Source: Benincasa hispida
Taxonomy: Eukaryota; Streptophyta; Magnoliopsida; Cucurbitales; Cucurbitaceae
DNA length: 64,000 nucleotides
Reading direction: 5' to 3'
NCBI RefSeq assembly: GCF_009727055.1
Contig: NC_052354.1
Span: 45,225,830-45,289,829 of the forward strand
The notes below the pieces were generated by a model. That model did not search any database. It worked only from the letters and a program-made list of their open reading frames with translations, and was not told where the DNA came from. Below, one piece after another: positions 1 through 11,628 of the stretch. The position numbers and the translations under genes were made by a program. The number at the start of each line of letters is the position of its first letter. Position 1 is the stretch's first letter.

Positions 1-142
1 TATTATTTATGCAAGATAATAAAATATATAAATATTTTTTTTAAAAAAAAATAGTGAAAATGCTATAGATAGCAAAACAAAAAATTACAAATCAACCATA
101 AACAAGCATTGAGAACTAAATTGGGACAATTGAAAGTAAGGT

Positions 143-278
143 GGGGTGTTTGGGCATTATTATAGCTAATCCATTATTTATAACCTACAATTTTCTATTG
201 GATTTCTTTATTTATCTTTGTTACAGTGTTTAGTGTTACCTTGAACACATACTATTATAATAACGAGCTCAACGGTGG
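143..278. mobile_element. Short PIF/Harbinger-like MITE (probable)
   Basis: The left end reads GGGGTGTTTGGGCATTATTA and the right end, read inverted, gives CCGTTGAGCTCGTTATTATA. The ends share the pattern of a G-rich tip followed by TTATTATAG, and resemble the left end of the Harbinger element at 40454. There is no coding capacity in about 136 bp. Exact ends and target-site duplication are not resolved. Confidence 0.45.
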
Positions 279-3200
279 GAAGAGTTTGGTAAAGAAATTA
301 AAGTGATATTTAAACTAAAATGTATATTATTTAGGTCCCTAAAGATGGAAGGTAGGTAGGTTGTGGGATGTTGGAAAGTAGAGGGATTATTGGGAAGCAA
401 TTAATGTGGATGAAAGGTTGCCACATCTAAGAAAGAAAACAAATAATAGTCCAAGGCTTAAAAAATAAAAGAAAGAGAGAGGGAGAGAGGCACATCCCAA
501 AAAGAAAGCAAGAATCCAAAAGAGAAATAAAGAATAGAGGCACATGATTGAAAGTAGCATGAAAACAAAAACAACCACATGCTTCTCTTTCCCCTATTTC
601 TATTTTCTAACATCACCACTAATCATTGCCTTGCATCAAAACAATTTTCTCTTCACACCCACACACCCAATTAGTGCTTCCCAACACATCCTATTTCTCC
701 ATTATAATAATCTCAACTCTACCCAACCCTCTTTTTTTTTTTTTTTTTTTTTCTTCTTCTTCTTCTTTTTTTTCAAAAAAATAAATAATATATCTTTTTT
801 TTTAATTCTAATATACACAAACATAGGTGTAGCTCATACCCCACTTAAATTTTTCTCTTTCAATTTAGTCTCCATCATAATGTTAGGCCGGTTTTTTTTT
901 TCATATACTTCTCAAACTAATACTTGAATTGCATCTATCTTTTTGCATTTCCTTCCCTTATAAAGAGACAAAATATATAAGATACATGTTTCTTTTTTTA
1001 AATAAAAATTTACCATACCACAACTTATGATTGAGTAATTAAGTGGGTGGTACGAAAATATGACGAATTTTATTATTTGAAAAGTTCCCATTTTGCTTTT
1101 TCATTGTGGGTGGAATGTTAACCTTGATTAATGATAAATTTACATAATGATTTGACATAAATACAAGGCAGAATGAAAAAAAAAAATAAATGTAAAAGTT
1201 ATCTTTGAGAATACAAAAATACACCAACATTACATTATGACTAAAACATATTTAGCTTAAAAAAAGAATAAAATGGCTTAGTTATACCTAATTTGGTATA
1301 TATAATTCCAGATTAGTTTCATTTTAGTTGATCATAAGGTTTAAATTTTTTTTAATTTAGTGTCCATAGTTTAATTAACCTTTATAAAATCATCTTTAAA
1401 ATCGTGTTTTGCTTCACTTGAAAATTCATCCATTTCTAATTTTAAATTTCAAGTATAGTTGTCAAACCAAATATATCCCAATTGATATCCGAGTGTGCAA
1501 CCACGAGGTTTATGGTTTGAATTCTTCTATCCTAAATTGTACTAAAAAAAACTTCAATTTATTATCACAATAGATAAAAATGTGTCACATATTCATATAA
1601 TGAACCATAGCTATAAGTATATATTTGACTGGACAATAAAATAAATTAAAGAATCCAATGGATAATTTAATCATAAAATTAAATATGTATAAATATGATC
1701 CATATTAATGATTAAAGAAAGAAATAAAGAACAATTTTTTAAACAAAAGATGGAATTTGCCTGGCTTTGAAGACAAGACATGGAGACAAAGTGAGGTTGT
1801 GCATGTTTTTTGCTTGTAATAATAATTGTTGTTGTTTTTGTTGGCTTCTCTTCCCAACTATATTGTTTTTAAAACTTTATAGCAACCAACATTATATATT
1901 CTTCTCCCACCTAATTACTTGTTTTCTCTATGATATATTATCATTAATAATCTTCTCATTTATTTCTTTTTCTCAATTTTCTTAATCTTTAAGATTCATA
2001 TGTTTGAACAAACCTACAAAATCGAATCGAATATAGATTGATTTAGAATTTCAAAGTCACCTTATAAAAAAATCTAATGAAAATGATAACTTTTCATTGA
2101 TTAATTTGTATTAAGCTTTACCATGTTTGTTTGTTTGAATTTCTAATTTTTTTTAAACATCTTTTAAGTTGATGTAACGAGCTACACCAATTTTTGTCTA
2201 AAATCAAATAGAATCTAATTAAAGTCAATATAAATATAATTAGAGAGTAGAAAAAGGTTGATTAGCCATTTTTGTAGACTAATTAGTTAACTTAGTAGTA
2301 TTGATGTTATTAAGAAATTGTGTCGCGAAATCTTTTTTTTTTATTTAATAACTTTTTTAATCCTTTTTTTTAATCCATATGAACATATTCTTGATATTTC
2401 AATATATAAATTTAAGTTTTATTCACAAAATAATATACTTCTTTCAGACAGAATTTTATTAGTTCATGAATATATTATATACTAAAATAAAGTTGTTTGC
2501 TTGTTGATTTGGTCAAAGATTAAGAAAAGCATTCAACAAATCACCACTTTCAAAGTCACAAAATATATATAGAGAAAAATAATTTTAAAATAAGTTTAAA
2601 TTTAATTTATATTTTAGTTCTTTAATTAATTTTTAGATATATATATACTTATTATCGAGCATTCGAAGAATCGTGAGAAGCATTCCAATATTTTTCTTAT
2701 TTTTCTTATTATAATTTAGGTTCATTACTATTAATTATTGATTGATGACGGAATAAATAAAGTTTTTAAAATTTGATACCCGACTTACTAACACATATGG
2801 TTTTAAATATTTGTTTAGTCATTATACAAGTCAAATAAACGATAAAAACAAACCTCAAGACAAACATTTTAAAATAATTTATTAAAATACAAGGACATAA
2901 AATGGTTTTTTATGCAAAATTTAAATATATTAAAATATAATATTCTAAAAGCTTACAAATAAAAATAAACATAAACATAAACATAAAAATAGGATTCAAG
3001 CCTTCAAAATAAAACAATAATGTTAACTTTAAGAAAGGGAATGTCTTTTATATATTGATATTTAATGCATTAATAGTGTTTCATATTTATTATTTATCTA
3101 ATGAAGTAGAAATAAAATAATAGAAAGAAATATAACATCACATGGGTAGTAATGTATCTAATCTCTCAAAAAGAAAAAGTAAAACTCAAGAATCTCTCAT

Positions 3201-4735
3201 ATCATTTGATAAAGAGAGAGAAATTGAAACTAGCTATATAAAGAGAAAGGGAAATTGAAACTAGCCATATAGGGTACATTTATATACAATATGTTCAAAA
3301 TAAAATAAAATAAAAATTAAATTATATATTGAAATGATCAGAAATAATTCTTCAAATATTTTCATAGGTCACAATTAGTACTTTTCAAAAAATTCGTTGA
3401 AATAGTTTTTCTCAATCCTTCCTAACTCATATTTACCTTGAGATTTGAATAAATAAAATAAAATTTTCATCTTATATTCAAATTACCAATTCTTTTAGAT
3501 TTTCTCCGGGATGAAAACCATATTCTACGTAGTTCTTTCAAATTTTTGTTTCAACTTTAAAATAGATTTAACAATTATCCAAATTGATTTTTCAAATGGA
3601 TATCGAGATGATTGGAGTGTGATTTTAAAATTTTAGGAAAGATTAAGTAAGATTTGGGAGATCTCAATCTTCGTCTTGGTTGAGATTGAATCGAGAAAGT
3701 CCAAAAAAATCAATAGTTTCGATATAAGATGAAAAAAGTTGATTTTTTATTCAAAGCTCCATGGTCAATTTTTTATTCAAATCTTCATGGTCAATCTTAG
3801 ACGAGAAGACTACGAAAGTCTATTTCAAACTTTTTAATTTATTTCGGACAATTTCTCGTTATTTGAACTTTATTTAATTAGTGATACCGCATTTTATATA
3901 TATATATATATATATAATTTTCTAAAGAAAGGTTAGAAATAGTGTTTTATTGAACCATATCTTTAGTAAATAAAGAATTGTATCTTTAATTCTAACAAGT
4001 CTCATCTTTTTATCATTGTTATTGTTATTTCTAGTTCGACAATTATAGGGGAAAGATTGAACCAACCATCTTTAAAATGGTTAAGTGTTTCTTATTTATC
4101 TAGCTATGCTCGGATTGACTTTTTTGTTAATTAAATGTTGACATGGAATATTAGTTACCATTGGAAAGAAGAAAAAACAAACTTATACATTCTCACATTT
4201 ATTTTATCTAGTTAATATACTCCTTTAATGTTACATCGTTTAAAATGTATATTTTAAAATACATATACTCTCTCAACTTTTAAAATGTATATTTTAGTCT
4301 GTGAATTTTTTAAAAAATAAAAATAAAATAAGCATCTTGACTCTTATTATTTATTATGTTTATAACAAATTAATGGCATGCCTTCGATAATATGAGCAAT
4401 GTATTAATTAGGTTTAGAAAACAAAAACAAATATGAAAAAGGAAAACAAAAAGGATTAGAGACTAATTAAGCAGTGACATAGATTGAAAAATAATATAGT
4501 TATAATTAAAATGATTCTTTTATATAAAAGTTGAAATAAAATATATGTTCTACAAAGTAATTCACCAAAATAGGGAAATTTTAAATTTTTATGGACCACT
4601 ATAAACATTTATAAGGCTATATATTAAAATGGGACAAATTTGAAAGCAGAAAATAGATGGTCAAAAAATACTTTGCGACAATTTGGGACACCAACTAGAA
4701 TTCGATGGAATGAGTTATTTTATAGCTTTCTCCAT

Positions 4736-5021
4736 GTTTGGGGCGATAAATATAATAGTGGTCTATTCAACTATTTATAATCTACAATTAAGTATAATAA
4801 ATACTATTTTTAAAAAAATTGTTATAGTATTTACTATTTACACTCATCCTGTATTTACTATTTTTTATCCAAACAAAAATAGTTTACACCCTAAACATAA
4901 ACTATTATAACAAAAATTAAAATAATCTACACCCCAAATACTAAATATTATAACTGTTATAACCTTTCCACTATAATAATCACTATTCACTAACGGTAAT
5001 AACCGACTCAACGCCCCAAAC
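4736..5021. mobile_element. PIF/Harbinger-derived MITE
   Basis: This 286-bp noncoding unit has a perfect 10-bp terminal inverted repeat, GTTTGGGGCG at 4736 and CGCCCCAAAC ending at 5021. Its right half (ACACCCCAAATACTA, ACTATTATAA and CGGTAATAACCGACTCAACG motifs) resembles the right end of the Harbinger element at 44880-44962, so it looks like an internally deleted derivative of that family. The open frame 4683-4910 crossing it is a chance frame. Confidence 0.65.
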
Positions 5022-5751
5022 GTCCCCTTTGTATTCCATGCATCTCAATTTGTAACAATTTAAAAAAAATTTACTTTACAAATTTTTATATGTAAAAATT
5101 TAACCACTATTATATTTTAAAATTTGTAACGATTTAACTCATGTAGTGAAAGATTATTAAGATTTTTTAAAAAAAGAAAATTACAAATGTAAATTAACAA
5201 ACTTATCAGAGGACTAAATGTGTATAAACTACAATGAAGCAAAGTTTTTACGAAATAAAAATTAACACTTAATATCAATAAATATTTCTAGTAGAGACTA
5301 AATGGTTATAAATTTAAAAGTATAAGAGTTAAAATGGTTACAAATTTGAAAATAAAATAACTAAATTGTTTCAAAATAAAGTTCATGGATTGAATTGCTA
5401 TTTTTATAAACTATTGCACCAAAAACAAAGTTCTAGATTTAATTTTCAAGTTTTTGAAATTTATGCTTCCTTCTTCCTAATTTTTCGATTATAGTTTTCA
5501 TCTTTGTTGAAGAAATACTTAAATTCCTATTTAAATTCTTAAAAAAAAAAAAAATTTGTTGTAAATTACGGTTATTGAAAACATTAATAGAAAGTAGAAA
5601 ACAAAATATAGAAACTTATAAGCAAGAGTAATGTTTATAAACTTAATTTTTAAAAATCAAATAGTTTCCAATGAATTAGAAAACTGTGTCATTGATCAAG
5701 AAGTCAAATAGCTCAATAAGCTAAAACATATGTTCCCGACCAAGAAGTCAG

Positions 5752-6000
5752 ATATTCGAATTTACATGAACATTAGGTTGAACTAAAAAAAGGGGGAAAA
5801 AAAAAGTTTAAATCATATTTTGGTCCCTAAACTTTTATTCTTATTTTATTTTGGTCTTTAAACTTTTAGAAGAGTCACATATTCGAATCTATACGAACTA
5901 AAAAAAGGAAAAAAAAAAGTTTAAATTTTATTTTGGTCCCTAAACTTTTATTCTTATTTTATTTTGGTCATTAAACTTTCAAAGTATTTATTCTAGTCCA
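5752..6000. repeat. Tandem duplication, about 126-bp unit
   Basis: Two adjacent copies both begin at ATATTCGAA (5752 and 5878), pass through an A-rich stretch, and contain GTCCCTAAACTTTTATTC. The TTGGTCCCTAAACTTTT motif is of a type dispersed through plant intergenic DNA and recurs elsewhere in this window, for example near 47430. There is no coding potential. Confidence 0.65.
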
Positions 6001-6219
6001 TAAACTTTTAAAGAATATCTATTTTGGCCCTGTTAACTCTTAAACATAGAGATGAGATAGCTTGTATTTTGGATAATTAGAGTGGCAAATAAGTTAGCTC
6101 TGCTAAAAAAATTCTAGAATTAGGTGCTAAAATAATTTTCTATAAATCTCAAAAGTCATTTTACATGTATATCGAACAAAATAAAGTATACAGACTAAAA
6201 TGNCAAATTATGGAAGATG

Positions 6220-6228
6220 TATATAAAT
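6220..6228 (+). promoter_or_regulatory. TATA box of the bHLH gene
   Basis: TATATAAAT lies about 435 bp upstream of the bHLH start codon and is followed by a GA-rich stretch and then a CT-rich stretch (about 6328-6352), typical of a plant core promoter and 5'UTR. Transcription would start near 6250-6260. This is inferred from motifs only. Confidence 0.5.
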
Positions 6229-6416
6229 GGGAAGAAATGGGAAAGAAAAGAGAGAGGGAGGGAGAAGAGAAGCAATTAAACGTGTTTGAAGGACTCAGAA
6301 CGCGTGATTTCCCGTGATTCTTTTAAACCCTCTCTTTCTCTCTCTCTAAAAATTCATATTTCAAACAAACTTCAATCTCTCTCCCAAATCCTTCACAACA
6401 TTCTCCGTTTTCCAAG

Positions 6417-6574
6417 GTATATTCATCTCGTTCCTCTCTAAATTTGAAATGTTCTTTCCCTGTGTTCTTGATTCTTCTGGAGTTTGACAGGTTCATTCAA
6501 TCGCTAGCTTGTGTAGTCTGGTGGTCGTTGTTCTTCGAAAGTTACTGATGTCTTTTTCTTCCTTTGTTTTGCAG
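6417..6574 (+). other. 5'UTR intron of the bHLH gene
   Basis: A donor (AAG followed by GTATAT) at 6417 and an acceptor (TTTTGCAG) ending at 6574 bracket 158 bp of T-rich sequence in the leader. The motifs are canonical and the length is normal for plants. A four-codon upstream ORF (ATG AAT TTC TGT TGA, 6586-6600) follows in the second leader exon. Confidence 0.6.
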
Positions 6575-6655
6575 AATTAATTGTGATGAATTTCTGTTGA
6601 GAATCCACGGAAATAGATAAGAGATTTGTAATTGAATCGGTTTCTTATATTTTTC

Positions 6656-7246
6656 ATGGACGCGGAGGAGTCGAAGAACTCGAGAAGGTTATTGGAACAG
6701 CCGAATAACCGTCGGAAGATTGTTTCCGATGTTACTGCGGAAGGTAGAGAACAGAGGTGGAGAACTGAAGTCGAGCAACAGATCTACTCATCGAGGCTCG
6801 CGGAAGCGCTTCGTCGAGTCAGCCGGCGGCGGTCCTCGTCGTATGCGAGATCTCCGATTAACGGACGGCTAGTTCGCGAAACTGCAGATTGCGTACTCGC
6901 CGCTACAGCCAAGGGGAGGACTCGATGGAGTCGCGCGATTTTGGCGAGTCGATTCCGCCAGAGGCTCGCTAGACGTCGGAGGACGAAGAAACTGCTCGGC
7001 TGTAAACCGTCGCGCGTGGCGGAGGCGAAGAATGAGAAGATTAGGAAGTTGCCGGCGGTGCAGAGGAAGGTGAAAATTCTTGGCCGGTTGGTTCCTGGTT
7101 GCCGGAAACTCTCGTTCCCGAACCTTCTGGAAGAAGCGACCGATTACATATCGGCTTTAGAGATGCAGGTAAAAGCCATGGCGGCGCTGGCCGAACTCCT
7201 CGCCGGAACTCAAAGCAATTTGCTCGGAATCTCGAACGATTCTTGA
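6656..7246 (+). CDS. Atypical bHLH transcription factor, IBH1/AIF-like (bHLH147-150 group)
   Basis: The product is a 196-residue predicted nuclear regulator. Residues about 130-182 form a helix-loop-helix recognisable by the AVQRKVKILGRLVPGC and LLEEATDYISALEMQV signatures of the IBH1/AIF group. The basic region lacks the usual His-Glu-Arg DNA-contact residues. In known members this makes them non-DNA-binding partners that sequester activating bHLH proteins and restrain brassinosteroid- and gibberellin-driven cell elongation. The N-terminal half is rich in Arg and Ser, with a conserved-looking block around residues 34-55 (W-R-T-E-V-E-Q-Q-I-Y). The start is ATG 6656; an in-frame TTG at 6632 is not a plausible plant start. 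The coding exon has no intron, and its GC content is far above its flanks, as expected for a real exon. A TATA box, a leader intron and a tiny upstream ORF precede it. Which paralogue of the group it represents cannot be told from this window. Confidence 0.9.
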   Translation: MDAEESKNSRRLLEQPNNRRKIVSDVTAEGREQRWRTEVEQQIYSSRLAEALRRVSRRRSSSYARSPINGRLVRETADCVLAATAKGRTRWSRAILASRFRQRLARRRRTKKLLGCKPSRVAEAKNEKIRKLPAVQRKVKILGRLVPGCRKLSFPNLLEEATDYISALEMQVKAMAALAELLAGTQSNLLGISNDS

Positions 7247-7354
7247 GATTCATAATCGTTCCACAGACTCGAAAATCGGAATCGCCGCCGTGGTTTATTT
7301 TTGTTTTCCAATTGATTTTTTTTCCCGGCAGTTATATTTTTATTTGTTTTGTTG

Positions 7355-7400
7355 TTTCCATGTATCTTATTGTATATGTTAAATTATAAATTTAGATTCT
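7355..7400 (+). terminator. Probable polyadenylation region of the bHLH gene
   Basis: About 110-150 bp after the stop codon there is a T-rich stretch followed by TTGTATATGTT and AAATTATAAA, which resembles plant far-upstream (TGTA/TATG) and A-rich near-upstream polyadenylation elements. No cleavage site can be fixed by eye. Confidence 0.35.
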
Positions 7401-9094
7401 AAATTTCCCTTTATTTTGATATTCGTTATGTTTTATCGCTTAAACTTTTCATCTCTCTATTACACAATTATGGTACAAATATTAAAATTTTATTTTAAAT
7501 TATAAGTTTAGTCCTCGAAATTTTGAGGTAATCTATTTGTTGCTTAAACATTTTGTACCTAATAAGTTTTTTTTTCTTACATTTTAATTAGAGATGTCTA
7601 TGGGACGGAGTCGAAAATAGTTTTCCCATCCTCATTTCTCAAAATTTTCCACCAACATGGAGTGGAGATTCTTCATAGAGAATTCACGTTGATCAATTTT
7701 TCTGTAGGAAACTTTCTCTGTTTATTTTTTTTTTTTTTTAAGAAAAATTAATTAATTTAAGTTATTGCTCTAAATTTTTTTTTAATTAAGTAGTTTAATT
7801 TCTCACTAAATTTTTGTATATTATTAGTTCCATGGATCAATTTGGATTTAAAGATAAATTATTCTAATTTTTTATTAAAAAAATAAATGGAGAAAGAATA
7901 AGAGGATTCAAACTATATATCTATTTTATGGATACTAACACATTCATATGCTAATGAGCTATATTCAATTTGATAAATATTTATGAGTAAGTTACATAAT
8001 AGCGTTAAAACAAGGGGGGTTTTCAAAAATAAAAAATAAGAGAAATTATTTACACAAATAATAAAATTTTAATCTTTTTTTATAGAGACTGATAAAAGTC
8101 CGAAGTCTATCACTTATAAACGTTCACTTATAAATGCTGATAAAAGTCTATCAGTGTTTTTTTTATTACTTCTGCAAATAATTTGATATTTTTCTGTGAA
8201 AATTTTCCTGAAAATAAAATAGGTATTTATTAGAATCAGTATAGAAATTTCAATAATATAACTAAAATTGAGAAATTAAATATACATAAGTATAAAAATG
8301 GATGGACTAATTTCGTAGTTTAGTCTTTATATATTATTGTTTCGTCCTGTTGCACATATGAATATCTATTTAAAAACAATGTGATTACCAAATGTTTTTT
8401 TTTTTTTTTGCAAAACATAACAATAGTTTGAATGTTTAAAACATTTATTATATGTCAAAACGAATATAATTAAACTGAGATACAAGAATGTTATTAACCA
8501 TAAGGTTTGTGGTTTGAAATTCGTACGTTTAAAATATTCATCAATATCAATTTTATAAGATTTTTAGAAGTAAACTAGAAAAGAAAAAGAACTTTTAATG
8601 ACATAAAGAAACCAACTCTAAATTATTTATTAAAAAAAACTCATCTGCATAAACCCGATCAATCAAATTGAAAGATTATGGTACTGGTCAAATGACACAC
8701 ATTAAATTTTCTAGGGTCGATGAGGACAACTTTTGTTAAGTTTAACAATCGTAGAGGTGAAGGATCAAACTATCAATTTTTGGAATAGAAATGATATTTT
8801 ATCCACCGACTATGCTTTAATTGGGCATCGTTTAGAATGGTTTTTGTTGGGAAAAATGGAATATATGACCTAAATATACTAGCAAATTGATTACACCTCA
8901 ACTAGAAATAGTACACTTAATGTATAGTATTCAAAATCAAACGTAAGTCAAATGATGAAAAAAGGCGTTTAGATATGAAAATAATCAAAGACTTAAAATG
9001 ACCTCAAAACCTTTAGAGACTCAAAATGTAGTCGCGGCACGCTTCTAATAAGCATTGTCCTGAAGACAATTATTCGCTCTACATGGGCTGTAAG
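7400..9094. other. Intergenic region between bHLH gene and element A
   Basis: AT-rich, with no supported gene. It contains a T run near 8396-8411 and a short stretch near 8085-8160 repeating CACTTATAA and TGATAAAAGTC/TCTATCA motifs similar to the hairpin family at 50640. The last about 100 bp (ATGGGCTGTAAG) is the target into which element A inserted. Confidence 0.6.
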
Positions 9095-9099
9095 CAGAC

Positions 9100-10747
9100 T
9101 GTTGAGGTTGATGCCCTAAATCTTTGCATCCTGTAGTTTGTAATTGTAATGTACAAATAATTTATTTATTTAATAAAATATGAGGTTTTTTATTTAGTAG
9201 TATTAGCCCACAAAACCAATAAACTAATATCCGATGTTATCTTCTATAGCTTAAACGTGTATGTAGAGACATATAAGTGGATCATGTTTACGTGATAACC
9301 TAAATGGTGTGTAGTAGATGGATAAGACTGGATACCTTATCCTGGTGACACTACGAATACGACTCGCTTTATAAATGTTACAATTGTTGTAAAGTGCTAC
9401 AAATTATCTGATCCTGATCATTCATGTGGAGACATGTGAATAGGAGAGTTCTATACAAAATGGTTTGTATAAGACCGAACAACGAAATGAATAGTCTCAT
9501 TATATAACATCGTTAATAATAGAGACTTACATTTCACCAGGATGACCATAAGTGACATGACCTAAATCCTGATTGAGTTATGAACTATTGTCTATGAAGG
9601 CGGTCCTTTGATTTGTATGGGTAAAAGTGGTCTGGTCGTCAACTCAATAAGCCTACCATTTTGGGGATTCATTTTATTGGGGAGTTGGAAACACAACTAC
9701 ACAAGACGGAATTCACTATTTCTCTAATGTCAGGGTAAATAGATAAATTATTCCCTTAAGAGTTGATTCTGAAGCTTGAACAATATGACACCACACCCTC
9801 TCTTGGTCCGAGAAGGGTTTAATTTATTATTCAAGTACCATTGAAACTTCAATCTATAGGTTCATAAGATCCCCTTGTAGCTCAATAGAGATTATTGAGA
9901 ATTAATTTTGGATTAATTTGAATTGGTCAAATTAATTGAAGGAATTAATTATATGCGATATAATGAAATTAAATTAATTATATATGATATAATTAATATA
10001 ATATATTTGCTACATTATAATATAAAGTTTATTTTGAGATGAATTAAATATTTGAATGTTATTCAAATGCTAATTATATGGATGAGATTCATATAATTAA
10101 ATATAGTATAAATGTGATTTATATTAAATGTCATGCATTATTGAGAGAAATTCAAACTATAGGTTATATTGTATTTTATACAATATAAAAACTATAGGTT
10201 CTGTGTGATATTTGATATAACATATAGTTCAATATATGTATAATATGATAAGGTGGTTATCATATATATAATATTTTATTAAGAATAAATTATTTTTTGA
10301 AAATTACTTTTAGGAGGGAATTGTAACTCCCTCCCCATTTTTCTCTCAATTAATCATGCTAGTGGGAGATCAGTTTTACTATCTAAGTCACCTTCTTCAC
10401 ACAAAGAGTCTCTGTGAGTTCTACTGCTTAATCTCCTTTGAAAAATTCTCTTCTCAATACTCTCTCTTTCAAAAGAACACAAAGCCCACACCTCCTGTGC
10501 TTCTCATCCCCTACAGAAAATACAAAGGTCTTACTTTATGGTGGTATTTTGGTTTTGGTTTTGGTTTGATTTTCGATGAAGGTTCGTGACCGGATCGAGA
10601 AGGAGTTTCACTTAAATGGTAAGTAATTGTTTTTAACCCTAATTTTTCCTTCTTTAAAAGCATATTTTGTTCTCTGTAATTTTAATTTTGTGAAAATTGA
10701 AAATTGGGATCAATCCCGTTTCTGTAGTGGACCTCACGGTTCCTTCA
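9100..10747 (+). repeat. 5' LTR of element A
   Basis: The LTR begins TGTTGAGGTTGATGCC and ends TTCCTTCA. It is flanked outside by CAGAC and inside by the primer-binding site. Compared with the 3' LTR it lacks a block of roughly 270 bp near 9815-9825 (the part with GGACTATGACTTATTGTTCA and the following unique sequence), yet keeps a block near 10340-10530 that the 3' LTR has lost. The open frame 10356-10589 lies inside the LTR and is not a gene. Confidence 0.88.
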
Positions 10748-10749
10748 AT

Positions 10750-10765
10750 TGGCATCAGAGCGAGG
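10750..10765 (+). other. Primer-binding site of element A
   Basis: TGGCATCAGAGCGAGG sits two bases inside the 5' LTR. It matches 14 of 16 bases of the site complementary to plant initiator methionine tRNA (TGGTATCAGAGCCAGG), the usual primer for plant copia elements. Confidence 0.85.
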
Positions 10766-11131
10766 GTTCTTGGTCTCAATTTTAATTTTTCAGAATTGTT
10801 TTTATAGAATTGAAGGGTTTTCATTGTATATTGTTCATATAGATGAATGATTTACAATTATGGCTGTTTTGGGATTGGACCTTTTAGATTTACAACTTTA
10901 TTTTACAAATTTGATTTGTAAGAGCCTATTGTTTTGGGCATAATTCATGTTATGGACTCTATAATTTTTTTTTCTTGAGTCGTTCCTAAGTTTTCTGGTG
11001 TTTTTTTGGAGAAAACGAGGCCAAAAATTGGAGAAGAATTGAAGGATTTCATATATGTACGGTGGCTACTGTACAGTAGCGTTGCAATGCTAGGTCACAA
11101 CGTTGCAACGCTCCAAGACGAAAAGTTTTTT

Positions 11132-11271
11132 TGGTTCACACGCGGTTCGGTTCGTGGTTCAGCTGGTTCACATCCGGTTCGGTTGGTTCGAGTAGTTCGT
11201 GGACAGTTCAGGTGTTGGGCGGTCTGGTTCGTGCAGTTCAAGACCCGGTTCACCTGTTTTGAATCGGTTTG
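11132..11271 (+). repeat. GGTTCG minisatellite in the leader of element A
   Basis: About a dozen degenerate copies of GGTTC(G/A) in roughly 140 bp (for example GCGGTTCGGTTCGTGGTTCA), GC-rich against an AT-rich background. Just upstream lies a palindromic stretch (GTAGCGTTGCAATGC, AACGTTGCAACGC). It falls in the untranslated leader between primer-binding site and gag. The chance frame 11006-11272 covers it. Confidence 0.7.
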
Positions 11272-11628
11272 ACTATTATTTTGTAATAATTAGTTTTTTC
11301 ATTAATTAAATTAATATAAAGGTTATATTAATTTAATTAATTACTTAGGAGTCCAATCCTGGTCCAATAATTGTTGTTTAAATTATGCATTTGATGTATG
11401 GTTTAATTTTATTTATATATGTCATAATCTATGCCATATAGTAAAAACCCACCATAGGTTATGCATTATTCATGCATCATTTATACTATAAATATTATAT
11501 AATATATAGTTGCATGATTTAATTTTATAGCATGTTCATGCATCATATAATATAAGTGTTATAATATATACTTGCATGTATTAATAACATATTCATGCAT
11601 CATTTATATATAGTTTGAATGTATGGAT

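Larger units (their letters stand above)
1..6200. other. AT-rich intergenic region
   Basis: No convincing gene was found. Open frames here (for example 544-927 and 1767-1985) are short, low in complexity and rich in Phe, Leu and Ile, as expected from T-rich DNA. The stretch contains a pyrimidine run near 729-775, a TA run near 3893-3916, two MITEs (143-278 and 4736-5021) and a tandem duplication near 5752-6000, each listed separately. Confidence 0.7.

Noticed and set aside
544..927. 127-codon frame
   Set aside because: Runs through poly-T and TTC repeats, giving a stretch of Phe; no domain, no codon bias.
6203..6203. Single ambiguous base n
   Set aside because: An assembly or base-calling ambiguity upstream of the bHLH promoter with no biological meaning.
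6632..6655. Eight extra N-terminal codons of the bHLH protein starting at TTG 6632
   Set aside because: TTG is not a credible start in a plant nuclear gene; ATG 6656 begins the family-like MDAEESKN sequence.
7041..7389. Frames on both strands over and after the end of the bHLH gene (7041-7253 -, 7099-7389 +)
   Set aside because: They are shadows of the bHLH exon and its 3' flank in other frames, with no domain.
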